Origin: Sphingomonadales bacterium Ga0077557
Lineage (GTDB): Bacteria; Pseudomonadota; Alphaproteobacteria; Sphingomonadales; Sphingomonadaceae
DNA: 54,250 bases
Assembly: GCA_001464615.1 (NCBI GenBank)
Contig: LNFI01000004.1
Span: 1 to 54,250 of the forward strand
Direction of reading: 5' to 3'
The position numbers and the translations under genes are program-made. The notes below the pieces were generated by a model. The model saw only the letters and a program-made list of their open reading frames with translations. It had not been told where the DNA came from and did no database searches. Of the stretch, positions 37,750 to 46,054 are shown piece by piece. Within the stretch, counting starts at the first letter, position 1. The number at the start of each line of letters is the position of its first letter.

Positions 37750-38684
37750 GCCCGGGTGATCCCTTTTTGGCGGTTGGGCATTGGCCGCCCGGTAAACGCG
37801 GTGCCAAGCGCCAGCATCGATGCGACATGGCGCCGGGCAACTTCCATGGCATCAAGGCCATAGCCACCGCCAAGCGTGCTTGCCAGCGGCACAGCGCGAT
37901 CGATCGCAAGCCCAGCGATGAATCGCTCGCGCTGCAAAAGCCCAGCCGCACTCAGCTTTAATCGGCCCAGCCGGTCATCTTCAAAGGGATCGACGCCTGC
38001 CTGATACAGGATCAGATCAGGCGAAAACTGATCAATCATTGGCACCAGCGTCTCGCTAAGCATCGCCAGATAGCCCTCATCCCCCACCCCGTCCGGCAAA
38101 CCGACATCGACGGTCGACCGTGCTTTGCGGGCCGGGAAATTCTTTTCCGCATGGATTGAATAGGTGGCGATACCGGGTCTGCCCGCCGTAAGCGCCGCCG
38201 TGCCATCCCCCTGATGGACGTCGCAATCGACGATCAGCACCCGTGACACACGACCTTCGTCAATCAACCGGACAGCGACGATGGCCAGATCGTTGAACAC
38301 GCAAAATCCTGCGCCGCAATCGGCTAGCGCATGGTGGCTACCGCCGGCATTATTGGCCGCAAATCCCCGTTGTAGGGCAAGCAAGGCAGCCAGCCAGGTC
38401 CCGCCTGGCACAAGCTGCGCCCGACGGGCGACCAGCGGGGTGACGGCAAAGCCGATCCGGCGCTCCTTATGCGGCGGCACGCGCGCCGCAACGACTTCTG
38501 CAACATAGTCAGCATCATGGACCGCCTCGATATGCGCAATCGGCATCGGTTCGGGAACATGCCAGTCGATCGCGTCGCGGCCATCGGCCAGCAGATCATG
38601 GACCAGGCCATTCTTGTTCCATTGATAGCCGCTACGCGCGGTTGCCGGGGCGACATAATCGGGGTGATGGACGACAGCGAACAC
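37746..38684 (-). CDS. histone deacetylase-fold family protein (class IV/acetoin-utilisation type)
   Basis: A 312-residue arginase-fold hydrolase. GTG 38684 gives FAVVHHPDYV at the N-terminus as in relatives; ATG 38720 would add 12 unconserved residues. Zinc and catalytic motifs: GGSHHALADCGAGFCVFNDL, VLIVDCDVHQGDGTAAL, the loop YSIHAEKNFPARK, and YQAGVDPFEDDRLG. Bacterial members remove acetyl groups from polyamines, small amides or proteins. It is translationally coupled to photolyase (ATGA), so it likely shares its regulation. Confidence 0.9.
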   Translation of the reverse strand: MFAVVHHPDYVAPATARSGYQWNKNGLVHDLLADGRDAIDWHVPEPMPIAHIEAVHDADYVAEVVAARVPPHKERRIGFAVTPLVARRAQLVPGGTWLAALLALQRGFAANNAGGSHHALADCGAGFCVFNDLAIVAVRLIDEGRVSRVLIVDCDVHQGDGTAALTAGRPGIATYSIHAEKNFPARKARSTVDVGLPDGVGDEGYLAMLSETLVPMIDQFSPDLILYQAGVDPFEDDRLGRLKLSAAGLLQRERFIAGLAIDRAVPLASTLGGGYGLDAMEVARRHVASMLALGTAFTGRPMPNRQKGITRA

Positions 38685-38738
38685 GCCGCCTAGGTAGGGC
38701 CGGAAAGGCCTGCGCGCCATGGTTTCAGGAGAGATTGG

Positions 38739-39695
38739 ATGACCGAACACTACACCCGCCCCGATGTCGCGCAATTTCTGGCCTTTCTGAATGCCCTGCC
38801 CGGGCCCAAGACCCATGAGCTTCCTCCGGCTGCGGCACGGGCGATCTATGTCGCCAGCAAGGATGCCGCTGATCTGCCAATCGGCGAATTGGCGGTGATG
38901 CGCGATTTGACCGCGCCAGGTGCTGCCGGCCCGATTCCACTGCGCCTGTTCGACGCCCGCGCCGATCGGCCCGCTGGACCGGCTTTGGTCTTTTTCCATG
39001 GCGGCGGCTTTGTGATCGGCGATCTTGATACCCATGCTGGCATTTGCGCGGAAATGGCACGTCAGCTCGATCTGCCGGTGATCGCCGTTGATTATCGCCT
39101 CGCCCCCGAGCACCCCTTCCCGGCGGCAACGGATGACTGCGAGGCGGCCGCGCGCTGGGTCGCCAGCAGCCCTGCCGAGCTTGGGCTAAACGTCACCGGC
39201 CTGGTGCTGTCAGGCGACAGTGCCGGTGGGAACCTAACGATCGTGACCGCCATGGCGCTACGCGATGGACCTGCACACGTGCCAGTGATCGCCCAATTCC
39301 CAATCTATCCGACGGTCGATCGCGCCGATACACATGGCTCATATGAGATGTTCGGTGAAGGCCGACTGCTGACCAAGGACGGCATGAAATGGTTTGATGA
39401 GGCCTATGCTGCCACCCCTGGGGACTGGCGCAGCGCACCGCTGCACGGCGCGCACCACGACATGCCGCCAACGCTAGTGATTACCGCGGGGCTCGATCCG
39501 TTGCGTGATCAGGGGCGCGCCTATGCGGCTGCACTGATCGCGCAGGGCATCCCGACCGTGTACCGTGAGGCAGCGGGCAATATCCATGGCTTCGTCACGC
39601 TGCGCAAAGCGATCCCGTCGGCTCAGATCGAGGTAGATGGCGCCCTTGCCGTGCTGAAAGGCATCATCGCCGAGGCGGTAGCTTCGCAAGCATGA
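38739..39695 (+). CDS. alpha/beta hydrolase, hormone-sensitive lipase (GDSAG) family
   Basis: A 318-residue esterase. The oxyanion-hole motif HGGGFVIGDL is near residue 87, the nucleophile Ser in LSGDSAGGNL near 160, Asp in GLDPLRDQG near 250 and His in NIHGFVTL near 280, a complete catalytic triad. Family members hydrolyse short acyl esters. It is divergent from the deacetylase gene and coupled by ATGA to rppH. The natural substrate is unknown. Confidence 0.93.
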   Translation: MTEHYTRPDVAQFLAFLNALPGPKTHELPPAAARAIYVASKDAADLPIGELAVMRDLTAPGAAGPIPLRLFDARADRPAGPALVFFHGGGFVIGDLDTHAGICAEMARQLDLPVIAVDYRLAPEHPFPAATDDCEAAARWVASSPAELGLNVTGLVLSGDSAGGNLTIVTAMALRDGPAHVPVIAQFPIYPTVDRADTHGSYEMFGEGRLLTKDGMKWFDEAYAATPGDWRSAPLHGAHHDMPPTLVITAGLDPLRDQGRAYAAALIAQGIPTVYREAAGNIHGFVTLRKAIPSAQIEVDGALAVLKGIIAEAVASQA

Positions 39696-40165
39696 GCGAC
39701 CTCCCCTATCGGCCCTGCGCCGGAATCATCATTGTCAATGCCGCAGGGCTGATCTTCGTTGGCCAACGGATCGATAGCACTGCCGAGGCGTGGCAATTGC
39801 CGCAGGGCGGCATTGACGAGGGCGAAGACGCAGAGGCGGCTGCCTTGCGTGAGCTTGGGGAGGAAACCGGGATTGCCGCCGACAAGGTCATGCTGATCGC
39901 TGTCGCGCCCGGCGAATTCTACTATGATCTGCCCGATGACCTGATCGGCAAGGTTTGGAAGGGCAAATGGCGCGGCCAACGGCAGCGCTGGTTCCTATAC
40001 CGGTTGACCGGCGACGATAATGATATCGATATCGCGACGGCGCATCAGGAATTCAGCGCCTGGCGCTGGTCGACGCGTGACGAGGTGATCGCGCTTGCGG
40101 TGCCCTTCAAGCGCAAGCTCTATCAGGATGTCTTTGCCGCCCTGGCCGACCATCTGCCTCAATAG
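39692..40165 (+). CDS. rppH: RNA pyrophosphohydrolase (Nudix)
   Basis: A 157-residue protein with the Nudix box GGIDEGEDAEAAALRELGEE then TGI. YRPCAGIIIVNAAGLIFVGQ, EAWQLPQGGI and KVWKGKWRGQRQRWFLYRL are RppH-specific. It removes pyrophosphate from mRNA 5' ends and so starts RNA decay. It overlaps the esterase gene by 4 bases and the convergent DUF2269 gene by 7. Confidence 0.95.
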   Translation: MSDLPYRPCAGIIIVNAAGLIFVGQRIDSTAEAWQLPQGGIDEGEDAEAAALRELGEETGIAADKVMLIAVAPGEFYYDLPDDLIGKVWKGKWRGQRQRWFLYRLTGDDNDIDIATAHQEFSAWRWSTRDEVIALAVPFKRKLYQDVFAALADHLPQ

Positions 40166-40626
40166 GGCTTGGCGACCATCAGCCAGACGGCGGCAACTAA
40201 CGGCACCGTGCCGATCAGCCCCCAGATGATCCAGTTCAGGCTGTCACGCCGATAGGATTCCGGTATCTCACCGCCCTGGGCAAAGGTCTTCGCAACCTTG
40301 TGCTGCCGGATCTGGATGGGCAGCAGAATGATCAGCCAGATCATGCCGCCGATCACGAACAAAATCTGGCTCCACAACAGCCATTTCGTGCCGAACAAGT
40401 CGAGGCCCGCGATGATCGCCGCCGCATAGCCGCCCGCCATCGTCAGGATGATTCCCCACAATGTCAGGCTCCAATCGGTGATCGTTACCAGCCGCTGTGC
40501 AAAGCCGATGATCCGCGGATCATGCGTGCGATCGGCGAACACCTTCCAAAAGGCAGTCGCCGTGATGTTGCCCATCAGCATGACGATACCGGTAATGTGC
40601 AAAAACTTCGCAATGTCATAGGCCAT
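40159..40626 (-). CDS. DUF2269 integral membrane protein
   Basis: A 155-residue protein with four hydrophobic segments. KFLHITGIVMLMGNITATAF is the family opening; TDWSLTLWGIILTMAGGY, WLLWSQILFVIGGMIWLIIL and WIIWGLIGTVPLVAAVWLMV follow. The His of LHITG and the Thr/Asn positions suggest a possible haem- or ion-related role, but DUF2269 has no established function. Confidence 0.85.
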   Translation of the reverse strand: MAYDIAKFLHITGIVMLMGNITATAFWKVFADRTHDPRIIGFAQRLVTITDWSLTLWGIILTMAGGYAAAIIAGLDLFGTKWLLWSQILFVIGGMIWLIILLPIQIRQHKVAKTFAQGGEIPESYRRDSLNWIIWGLIGTVPLVAAVWLMVAKPY

Positions 40627-40688
40627 GGAGATGCTGCTTGTCCGTTACGCGACGACTGGCCGCTCCCTGCCGGGTGGCCCCAATCGCG

Positions 40689-41231
40689 TCAAGCAGGCGC
40701 GCCGCGCTCGATCCGTGCCATTTCGAGGATCGCCAGGAACTGGCGCGCCTGCCCATCAAGGATGAGCCGGACCACGACAGCCGTACCAACCCCCGCCAGC
40801 GCGCCACCCCAGGATGGTGCATAGGCCAGCAGTGCTTGTTGCGTCGCCAAAGGCGCCAGTTGCGCCACCAGTGCGCCGATCGAAAAGGGAATGGAAACAT
40901 AGGCGAACAAAATCGTCCGCGCGAAATAGCCCTGACGCTCCGCATTGGCTTTTGCGAGCGCGATCATGCCATCAAGGACCGGCGTTTCGATCTGGTCGAG
41001 CAGGGTAAGCGCCCGCTGGCCCCGCTTGCTCATCCGCAATCGCCGCAAGGAATTGAAACCCGATCGGGCGCGCCAGGCGCTGAAAAATCCGCTCAACAGA
41101 AACCACCAGGTAGGAAAAAGCCGCTGAAGCCTGTCAGTGTGCTGCCATAATGGCTGATCGGGCACCGGCGCCCATCGCGACATGCCCGGCGCGTAAAAAA
41201 TAGGCGCAGTTTCAGCCGTTTTTCTTACCAT
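40689..41231 (-). CDS. hypothetical membrane protein
   Basis: About 180 residues from ATG 41231, the most plausible start although the ribosome site is weak (upstream in-frame ATGs 41288 and 41300 are possible). There is a Trp/Pro-rich N-terminus (SRWAPVPDQPLWQHTDRL), two hydrophobic segments (TILFAYVSIPFSIGALVAQL and WGGALAGVGTAVVVRLIL), and a basic central region (RRLRMSKRGQRAL). No family recognised. It lies 62 bases upstream of the DUF2269 gene on the same strand. Confidence 0.55.
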   Translation of the reverse strand: MVRKTAETAPIFYAPGMSRWAPVPDQPLWQHTDRLQRLFPTWWFLLSGFFSAWRARSGFNSLRRLRMSKRGQRALTLLDQIETPVLDGMIALAKANAERQGYFARTILFAYVSIPFSIGALVAQLAPLATQQALLAYAPSWGGALAGVGTAVVVRLILDGQARQFLAILEMARIERGAPA

Positions 41232-41339
41232 GAATGCGCCGCCCCCAGAAATTGCGCTATCGATAATCCGACTATACCCCTTGCGCATCGCACCGCGCAA
41301 ATGGGTGGAGCCGCCGGGCAGGAGCGGCTATCAGGCGTC

Positions 41340-42527
41340 ATGACCGCGCTGACCTCCCCCGAACACAGCCTCATTGAAATCGCCGCCGATCAGCCATTGC
41401 TGGCCCAGGTTGAACGCTGGGCGGCCATCAATTCTGGCACGCGCAACCTGAAGGGGTTGGCAGCGGTGGCGGGCGAACTGGCCGATGCGTTTTCGCTGAT
41501 CGACGCACCGGGGGTGGATACCGTTGGGAGCGATGGCACAATCACCGCCATCGACCATGGCCAACACCTCCATTTGTCCGTCAGGCCAGAGGCTGCCGTT
41601 CGCATTTTGCTGACGGGCCACATGGACACGGTGTTTCCGGTTGATCATCCTTTCCAGACGATCGTCCATCGCCCTGACGGGACGATCAATGGCCCCGGCG
41701 TTGCTGACATGAAAAGCGGGCTGGCAATCATGCGCGCAGCGCTGATCGCGATCGAGGCCAGCCCGATGGCAAGCCGGATCGGCTATGATGTGCTCATCAA
41801 TTCGGACGAGGAGACGGGCTCGTTATCCTCCGCCCAACTGATCGAGCGGCTGGCAGGCAGCAAGATCGCCGCGCTCACCTACGAACCTGCGCTGCCCGAT
41901 GGCACATTGGCGGGCGCGCGCGGCGGGACGGGCAATTTCTCAATTGTCGTTCGCGGGCGCAGTGCCCATGCCGGTCGCAATCCCGATGATGGCCGAAACG
42001 CTGTTGTCGCCGCTGCAGACATCGCGATCCAACTCACCCGTGCGCGAAGCCCGACGCTTTCGGTAAACCCCGCACGGATCGATGGCGGCGGGCCGAACAA
42101 TGTCGTGCCTGACCTTGCCATACTGCGCGTCAATTTTCGTCCGGCATCAAGTGATGAGATTTCGCGGGCCAAAGCGCATATCGATGCTGTCGTCGCCGAC
42201 GCCGCTCGCCATCATGACGTCAATATTGTCGTCTATGGCGGCTTCAATCGGCCGCCCAAGCCAATTGATCCTGGTGCGGCCAAACTATTTGAGCTGGTCA
42301 AGGCTGCAGGCGCAGCTCTGGGGCTGGATATCGGCTGGCGCGCAACGGGCGGCGTTTGCGACGGCAACAACATCGCCGCCTGTGGCGTGCCGGTGGTCGA
42401 TACGATGGGCGCACGCGGCGGCGCGATCCATTCTGCGGACGAATTTCTCCTGGTGGACAGTCTCGCCGAACGCGCTGCCTTGTCGGCGCTTACGATCTTC
42501 AGGATCGCTGAACGGGGGCATTTGTGA
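41340..42527 (+). CDS. M20-family hydrolase/deacylase in the arginine succinyltransferase cluster
   Basis: A 395-residue metallohydrolase from ATG 41340. Zinc ligands and catalytic residues: His and Asp in GHMDTVFP (about residue 97), bridging Asp in GPGVADMKSG, Glu pair in NSDEETGSL, His in GGAIHSADE. A dimerisation lid domain lies between. It resembles carboxypeptidase G2/ArgE-type amidohydrolases. Its stop overlaps astA as GTGA and astB follows, so it is probably part of arginine catabolism, possibly desuccinylating an AST intermediate in place of AstE. That role is inferred from context. Confidence 0.9.
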   Translation: MTALTSPEHSLIEIAADQPLLAQVERWAAINSGTRNLKGLAAVAGELADAFSLIDAPGVDTVGSDGTITAIDHGQHLHLSVRPEAAVRILLTGHMDTVFPVDHPFQTIVHRPDGTINGPGVADMKSGLAIMRAALIAIEASPMASRIGYDVLINSDEETGSLSSAQLIERLAGSKIAALTYEPALPDGTLAGARGGTGNFSIVVRGRSAHAGRNPDDGRNAVVAAADIAIQLTRARSPTLSVNPARIDGGGPNNVVPDLAILRVNFRPASSDEISRAKAHIDAVVADAARHHDVNIVVYGGFNRPPKPIDPGAAKLFELVKAAGAALGLDIGWRATGGVCDGNNIAACGVPVVDTMGARGGAIHSADEFLLVDSLAERAALSALTIFRIAERGHL

Positions 42528-43540
42528 CCTTTCGCATTAGGGCCGCGCGCGACAGCGATCTCCAGCATTTATATGAAATGGCCAAACTGACCGGCGGGGG
42601 CTTTACCAACCTGCCACCCGACAAAACCGCGCTGACGAGCAAGCTCGAGCGCAGTCGCGACGCGTTCACGCGCGCCGATGGACCGATCACCGATGATCTC
42701 TTCGTCCTGATCCTCGAAAATGTCCAAACCGGGGAGGTACGCGGTACTTGCCAGATATTCACGCGGGTGGGGCAGAAATACCCCTTCTACAGCTACCGGA
42801 TCGGGCAGCTAACCCAGCAGAGCAAAGAGCTGAACCGCACGTTCCGCGCCGATATGCTGGCACTCACCACCGATCTGGAGGGCTGCAGCGAGGTCGGCGG
42901 GTTGTTCCTCCATCCGGGCGAACGCGCGGGCGGGCTTGGAATGTTGCTGGCGCGCAGCCGCTATCTCTTCATCGCCCAGCACCGCGCACGCTTTGCCGAT
43001 CGTATCCTGGCGGAGTTGCGCGGGATCATCGATGAAGCTGGTGGCTCGCCCTTTTGGGATGGGCTGGCCGGGCGGTTCTTCGGCATGAATTTCCAGGACG
43101 CTGATTATTTCAACGCGACCCATGGCCACCAGTTCATCGCCGACCTGTTCCCGAAGCACCCGATTTACGTATCGATGCTGTCGGAAACCGCGCGGGCGGC
43201 GATCGGCCTGCCGCATCCGTCCGGTCGGGCGGCAATGAGAATGCTGGAAAATGAAGGCTTTGCATTCGAAAATTACATCGACATCTTCGATGGTGGCCCG
43301 ACCATGACCGCGCGCACCGACCAGGTGAAGACGATCGCCAACGCCCGCGCTGCCGCCGTTGCAGCGATCGACGACGACGGTGGTGAAGCGGCGCTGATCG
43401 CGACCGGCACGCTTGCCGATTTCCGCTGCGGCTATGGCAAGGTGCGTGAGGTGAACGGGGGTATCTCTATCGATCGCGCCTCAGCGGCGGCGCTCGCCAT
43501 CGACGGCGGCGCCATGATCAGCTTCGTAAGGCGCGGATAA
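42524..43540 (+). CDS. astA: arginine N-succinyltransferase
   Basis: A 338-residue GNAT-fold enzyme and first step of the AST pathway: arginine plus succinyl-CoA gives N2-succinylarginine. FRIRAARDSDLQHLYEMA opens the protein; TGGGFTNLPPD, CSEVGGLFLHPGERAGGLG and FFGMNFQDADYFNATHGHQF are AstA landmarks. The start is GTG overlapping the previous stop (GTGA). astB begins in the stop codon (TAATG). The order hydrolase-astA-astB is tightly packed. Confidence 0.96.
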   Translation: MTFRIRAARDSDLQHLYEMAKLTGGGFTNLPPDKTALTSKLERSRDAFTRADGPITDDLFVLILENVQTGEVRGTCQIFTRVGQKYPFYSYRIGQLTQQSKELNRTFRADMLALTTDLEGCSEVGGLFLHPGERAGGLGMLLARSRYLFIAQHRARFADRILAELRGIIDEAGGSPFWDGLAGRFFGMNFQDADYFNATHGHQFIADLFPKHPIYVSMLSETARAAIGLPHPSGRAAMRMLENEGFAFENYIDIFDGGPTMTARTDQVKTIANARAAAVAAIDDDGGEAALIATGTLADFRCGYGKVREVNGGISIDRASAAALAIDGGAMISFVRRG

Positions 43541-44805
43541 TGCTTGTCGAAATCAATTTTGATGGCCTGATTGGCCCCAGCCATAATTATGCCGGGCTCA
43601 GCCACGGCAATCTCGCCGCGACCAGCAATGCCGGCAAGATGTCCCGCCCCCGCGAGGCGGCGCTGCAGGGCATTGCCAAGATGCGCGCAAACCTAGCGCT
43701 GGGCCTAAACCAGGGCATTTTGCTCCCGCATGCCCGCCCTGATCACGCCTGGCTTGCTGCATTGTCGACCGACTATGCGACGGCAACCCCGGCCCTGAAA
43801 GCACAGGCCCTATCCGCATCGGCAATGTGGGCTGCCAACGCCGCCACCGTTTCTCCTGCGCCCGATAGCCAGGACGGGCGCTGCCACTTAAGCGTCGCCA
43901 ATCTTGTAACGATGCCGCATCGCAGCCATGAATGGCCGGGCACGCTTGCCCAGTTGCGGCTTGCCTTTGCCAACCCGGCATTTGCCGTCCATGGCCCGGT
44001 ACCCGCGCCGTTTGGTGACGAGGGCGCCGCCAACCATATGCGCATGGCGAACGGGCATGCGTCGCCGGGGATTGAGGTTTTCGTTTATGGCACGGCAGGC
44101 GGCGGGTTCCCTGCTCGCCAGCGCCGCGAAGCCAGCGAAGCCGTCGCCCGCGCCCACCGCCTTGACCCGGCCCGGACCTTGTTCGTCGAACAATCCGAAA
44201 CCGCGATTGCGGCCGGGGCATTCCACAATGATGTCGTTGCCGTCGCCAATGGTCCGGTATTGTTCGCGCATGAACTGGCTTTTGCCGATCGCGAACGATT
44301 CTACGCCGATCTCACCGATCGATTGCCCGAGGCGCAGATTATCGAGGTTCCGGCTGCTGCCGTCAGCCTCGCCGATGCAATCTCATCCTATTTGTTTAAC
44401 GCCCAATTAGTAACCTTGCCGGACGGCGACATGGCGCTGATCCTGCCCGAAGAAGCACGCAGCAACGCCCGCGTCTGGGGCTGGCTGCAGCTGATGATCG
44501 CCGGCAATGGCCCGATCCGTCAGCTCAAAGTGGTCGATGTCCGCGAATCAATGGCCAATGGCGGAGGCCCCGCCTGCCTAAGGCTGCGGGTCGTGGCCGA
44601 TCCGGCGACGGTCGACCCACGCTTTTTGGTCAATGATCAACGGCTCGATCAGCTTGCGGCTGTCATCGAGCGTCATTGGCCGGAAACGATAGACCCCAAC
44701 GAGATCGGCAACCCCGCGCTGATCGCTGATATCGAAAATGCCCGGATCGCCCTGCTCGATGCCGTCGGCATTGTCGGGTTAATTGACAGTTTACCATCTT
44801 CGTAA
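43540..44805 (+). CDS. astB: N-succinylarginine dihydrolase
   Basis: A 421-residue amidinotransferase-fold enzyme that hydrolyses succinylarginine to succinylornithine, CO2 and ammonia. NFDGLIGPSHNYAGLSHGNL is the family N-terminus. WAANAATVSPAPDSQDGRCH holds substrate residues, FHNDVVAVANGPVLF the catalytic His/Asp region, and MANGGGPACLRLRVV the nucleophilic Cys. The length is slightly below the E. coli enzyme (447). astC, astD and astE are not in the window. Confidence 0.96.
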   Translation: MLVEINFDGLIGPSHNYAGLSHGNLAATSNAGKMSRPREAALQGIAKMRANLALGLNQGILLPHARPDHAWLAALSTDYATATPALKAQALSASAMWAANAATVSPAPDSQDGRCHLSVANLVTMPHRSHEWPGTLAQLRLAFANPAFAVHGPVPAPFGDEGAANHMRMANGHASPGIEVFVYGTAGGGFPARQRREASEAVARAHRLDPARTLFVEQSETAIAAGAFHNDVVAVANGPVLFAHELAFADRERFYADLTDRLPEAQIIEVPAAAVSLADAISSYLFNAQLVTLPDGDMALILPEEARSNARVWGWLQLMIAGNGPIRQLKVVDVRESMANGGGPACLRLRVVADPATVDPRFLVNDQRLDQLAAVIERHWPETIDPNEIGNPALIADIENARIALLDAVGIVGLIDSLPSS

Positions 44806-44857
44806 AGCTGGAATCGCGCATTTCCGGGAATGGCCCGCTATTTGCTTAATCTAAGCC

Positions 44858-45076
44858 ATGCTGCACAAGATCGCCCGCCTGTTTGTGATCAAGACCAAGT
44901 TCGAGGCATTTCTCGTCATTTATGGGCTTGGCACAGGGGCAATCGAACGGGGGCTCCATTATGTGCAGCAATATCCCGGCTATGGCGGCTGGCTGTTATT
45001 TTCCGTCTGCCCAATCGCCGTGTTCATGGCGGGCGCCCGCATTCTTGATTCAATCGAGCGGCAACAGGCGGATTGA
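44858..45076 (+). CDS. small membrane protein, unknown
   Basis: A 72-residue protein starting MLHKIARLFVIKTKFEAFLV, with a second hydrophobic segment GGWLLFSVCPIAVFMAGARI and an acidic end (DSIERQQAD). This fits one or two membrane helices. It lies between astB and cysD on the same strand. I believe similar short ORFs occur in other sphingomonads, but the function is unknown. Confidence 0.6.
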   Translation: MLHKIARLFVIKTKFEAFLVIYGLGTGAIERGLHYVQQYPGYGGWLLFSVCPIAVFMAGARILDSIERQQAD

Positions 45077-45142
45077 AGCAACTTTTGCGGTGCCAACGAT
45101 AACTTCGTGGCAGTTGTCCGGCAGCAGGCTATCTCAGCGCCC

Positions 45143-46054
45143 ATGAACGCCCCGCTTACCCATTTGCAACGGCTTGAGGCCGAAAGCATTCACATCATGC
45201 GCGAAGTCGTCGCTGAGGCGGACAAGCCAGTGATGCTATACTCCGTCGGCAAGGATTCAGCGGTGATGCTGCACCTTGCCCGCAAAGCGTTTTTCCCCGC
45301 CCCGCCGCCCTTCCCTTTGCTGCATGTCGACACGACCTGGAAATTCCGCGCCATGTATGACCTGCGCGAAAAGGCCGCTGCGGACGCAGGGATGCGCCTG
45401 ATCGTCCACCAGAACCCAGAAGCACTCGCCCAGGGCATCAACCCGTTCGATCATGGCAGCCGCCACACCGATATGTGGAAAACCGAAGGGTTAAAGCAGG
45501 CGCTGGCGCTCCACGGCTTCGACGCGGCCTTTGGTGGTGCGCGGCGCGATGAGGAAAAGAGCCGTGCCAAGGAACGCATCTTCAGCTTCCGCTCTGCGCA
45601 TCAGCGCTGGGACCCCAAAAGCCAGCGGCCCGAACTCTGGCAGCTCTATAATGCGCGCAAGAACAAGGGGGAGAGCATGCGCGTCTTCCCGATCTCCAAC
45701 TGGACCGAACTCGACATCTGGCAATATATCCAGCTGGAAAATATCGAAATCGTCCCGCTCTATTTCAGCGCCCCCCGGCCGACCTATATTCATGATGGCC
45801 AGTTGTTCATGGCCGACGATGTCGACCGGATGGAGCGCGTCCTTGGTCGCAAGATCGATATTGAGGAACGCTGGGTACGCTTCCGCACATTGGGGTGCTT
45901 CCCCTTGAGCGGGGCGGTTGAAAGCCGGGCGACGACGCTGTCCGATGTCATCCAGGAAATGCTGCTGACCACCACCTCCGAACGCCAGGGCCGCGTGATC
46001 GATCACGATCAAGCCGCGAGCATGGAGAAAAAGAAGCAGGAGGGGTATTTCTGA
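45143..46054 (+). CDS. cysD: sulfate adenylyltransferase subunit 2
   Basis: A 303-residue PP-loop (adenine alpha-hydrolase) protein, the catalytic half of ATP sulfurylase that adenylates sulfate to APS. The PP-loop is [17 protein letters not shown] near residue 30. [30 protein letters not shown] and [12 protein letters not shown] are signatures. ATG 45143 is chosen over GTG 45107 because it matches relatives. Its stop overlaps the cysNC start (TGATG), so the subunits are coupled. Confidence 0.97.
   Translation: MNAPLTHLQRLEAESIHIMREVVAEADKPVMLYSVGKDSAVMLHLARKAFFPAPPPFPLLHVDTTWKFRAMYDLREKAAADAGMRLIVHQNPEALAQGINPFDHGSRHTDMWKTEGLKQALALHGFDAAFGGARRDEEKSRAKERIFSFRSAHQRWDPKSQRPELWQLYNARKNKGESMRVFPISNWTELDIWQYIQLENIEIVPLYFSAPRPTYIHDGQLFMADDVDRMERVLGRKIDIEERWVRFRTLGCFPLSGAVESRATTLSDVIQEMLLTTTSERQGRVIDHDQAASMEKKKQEGYF

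Noticed and set aside
38721..39113. Longer N-terminus for the deacetylase-fold gene
   Set aside because: It would run antisense through the start of the esterase gene and has no family similarity.
41340..42527. Calling the M20 enzyme AstE
   Set aside because: AstE is an M14-fold carboxypeptidase-like protein; the motifs here (GHMDTV, SDEETG) are M20, so the symbol would be wrong even if the reaction proves the same.
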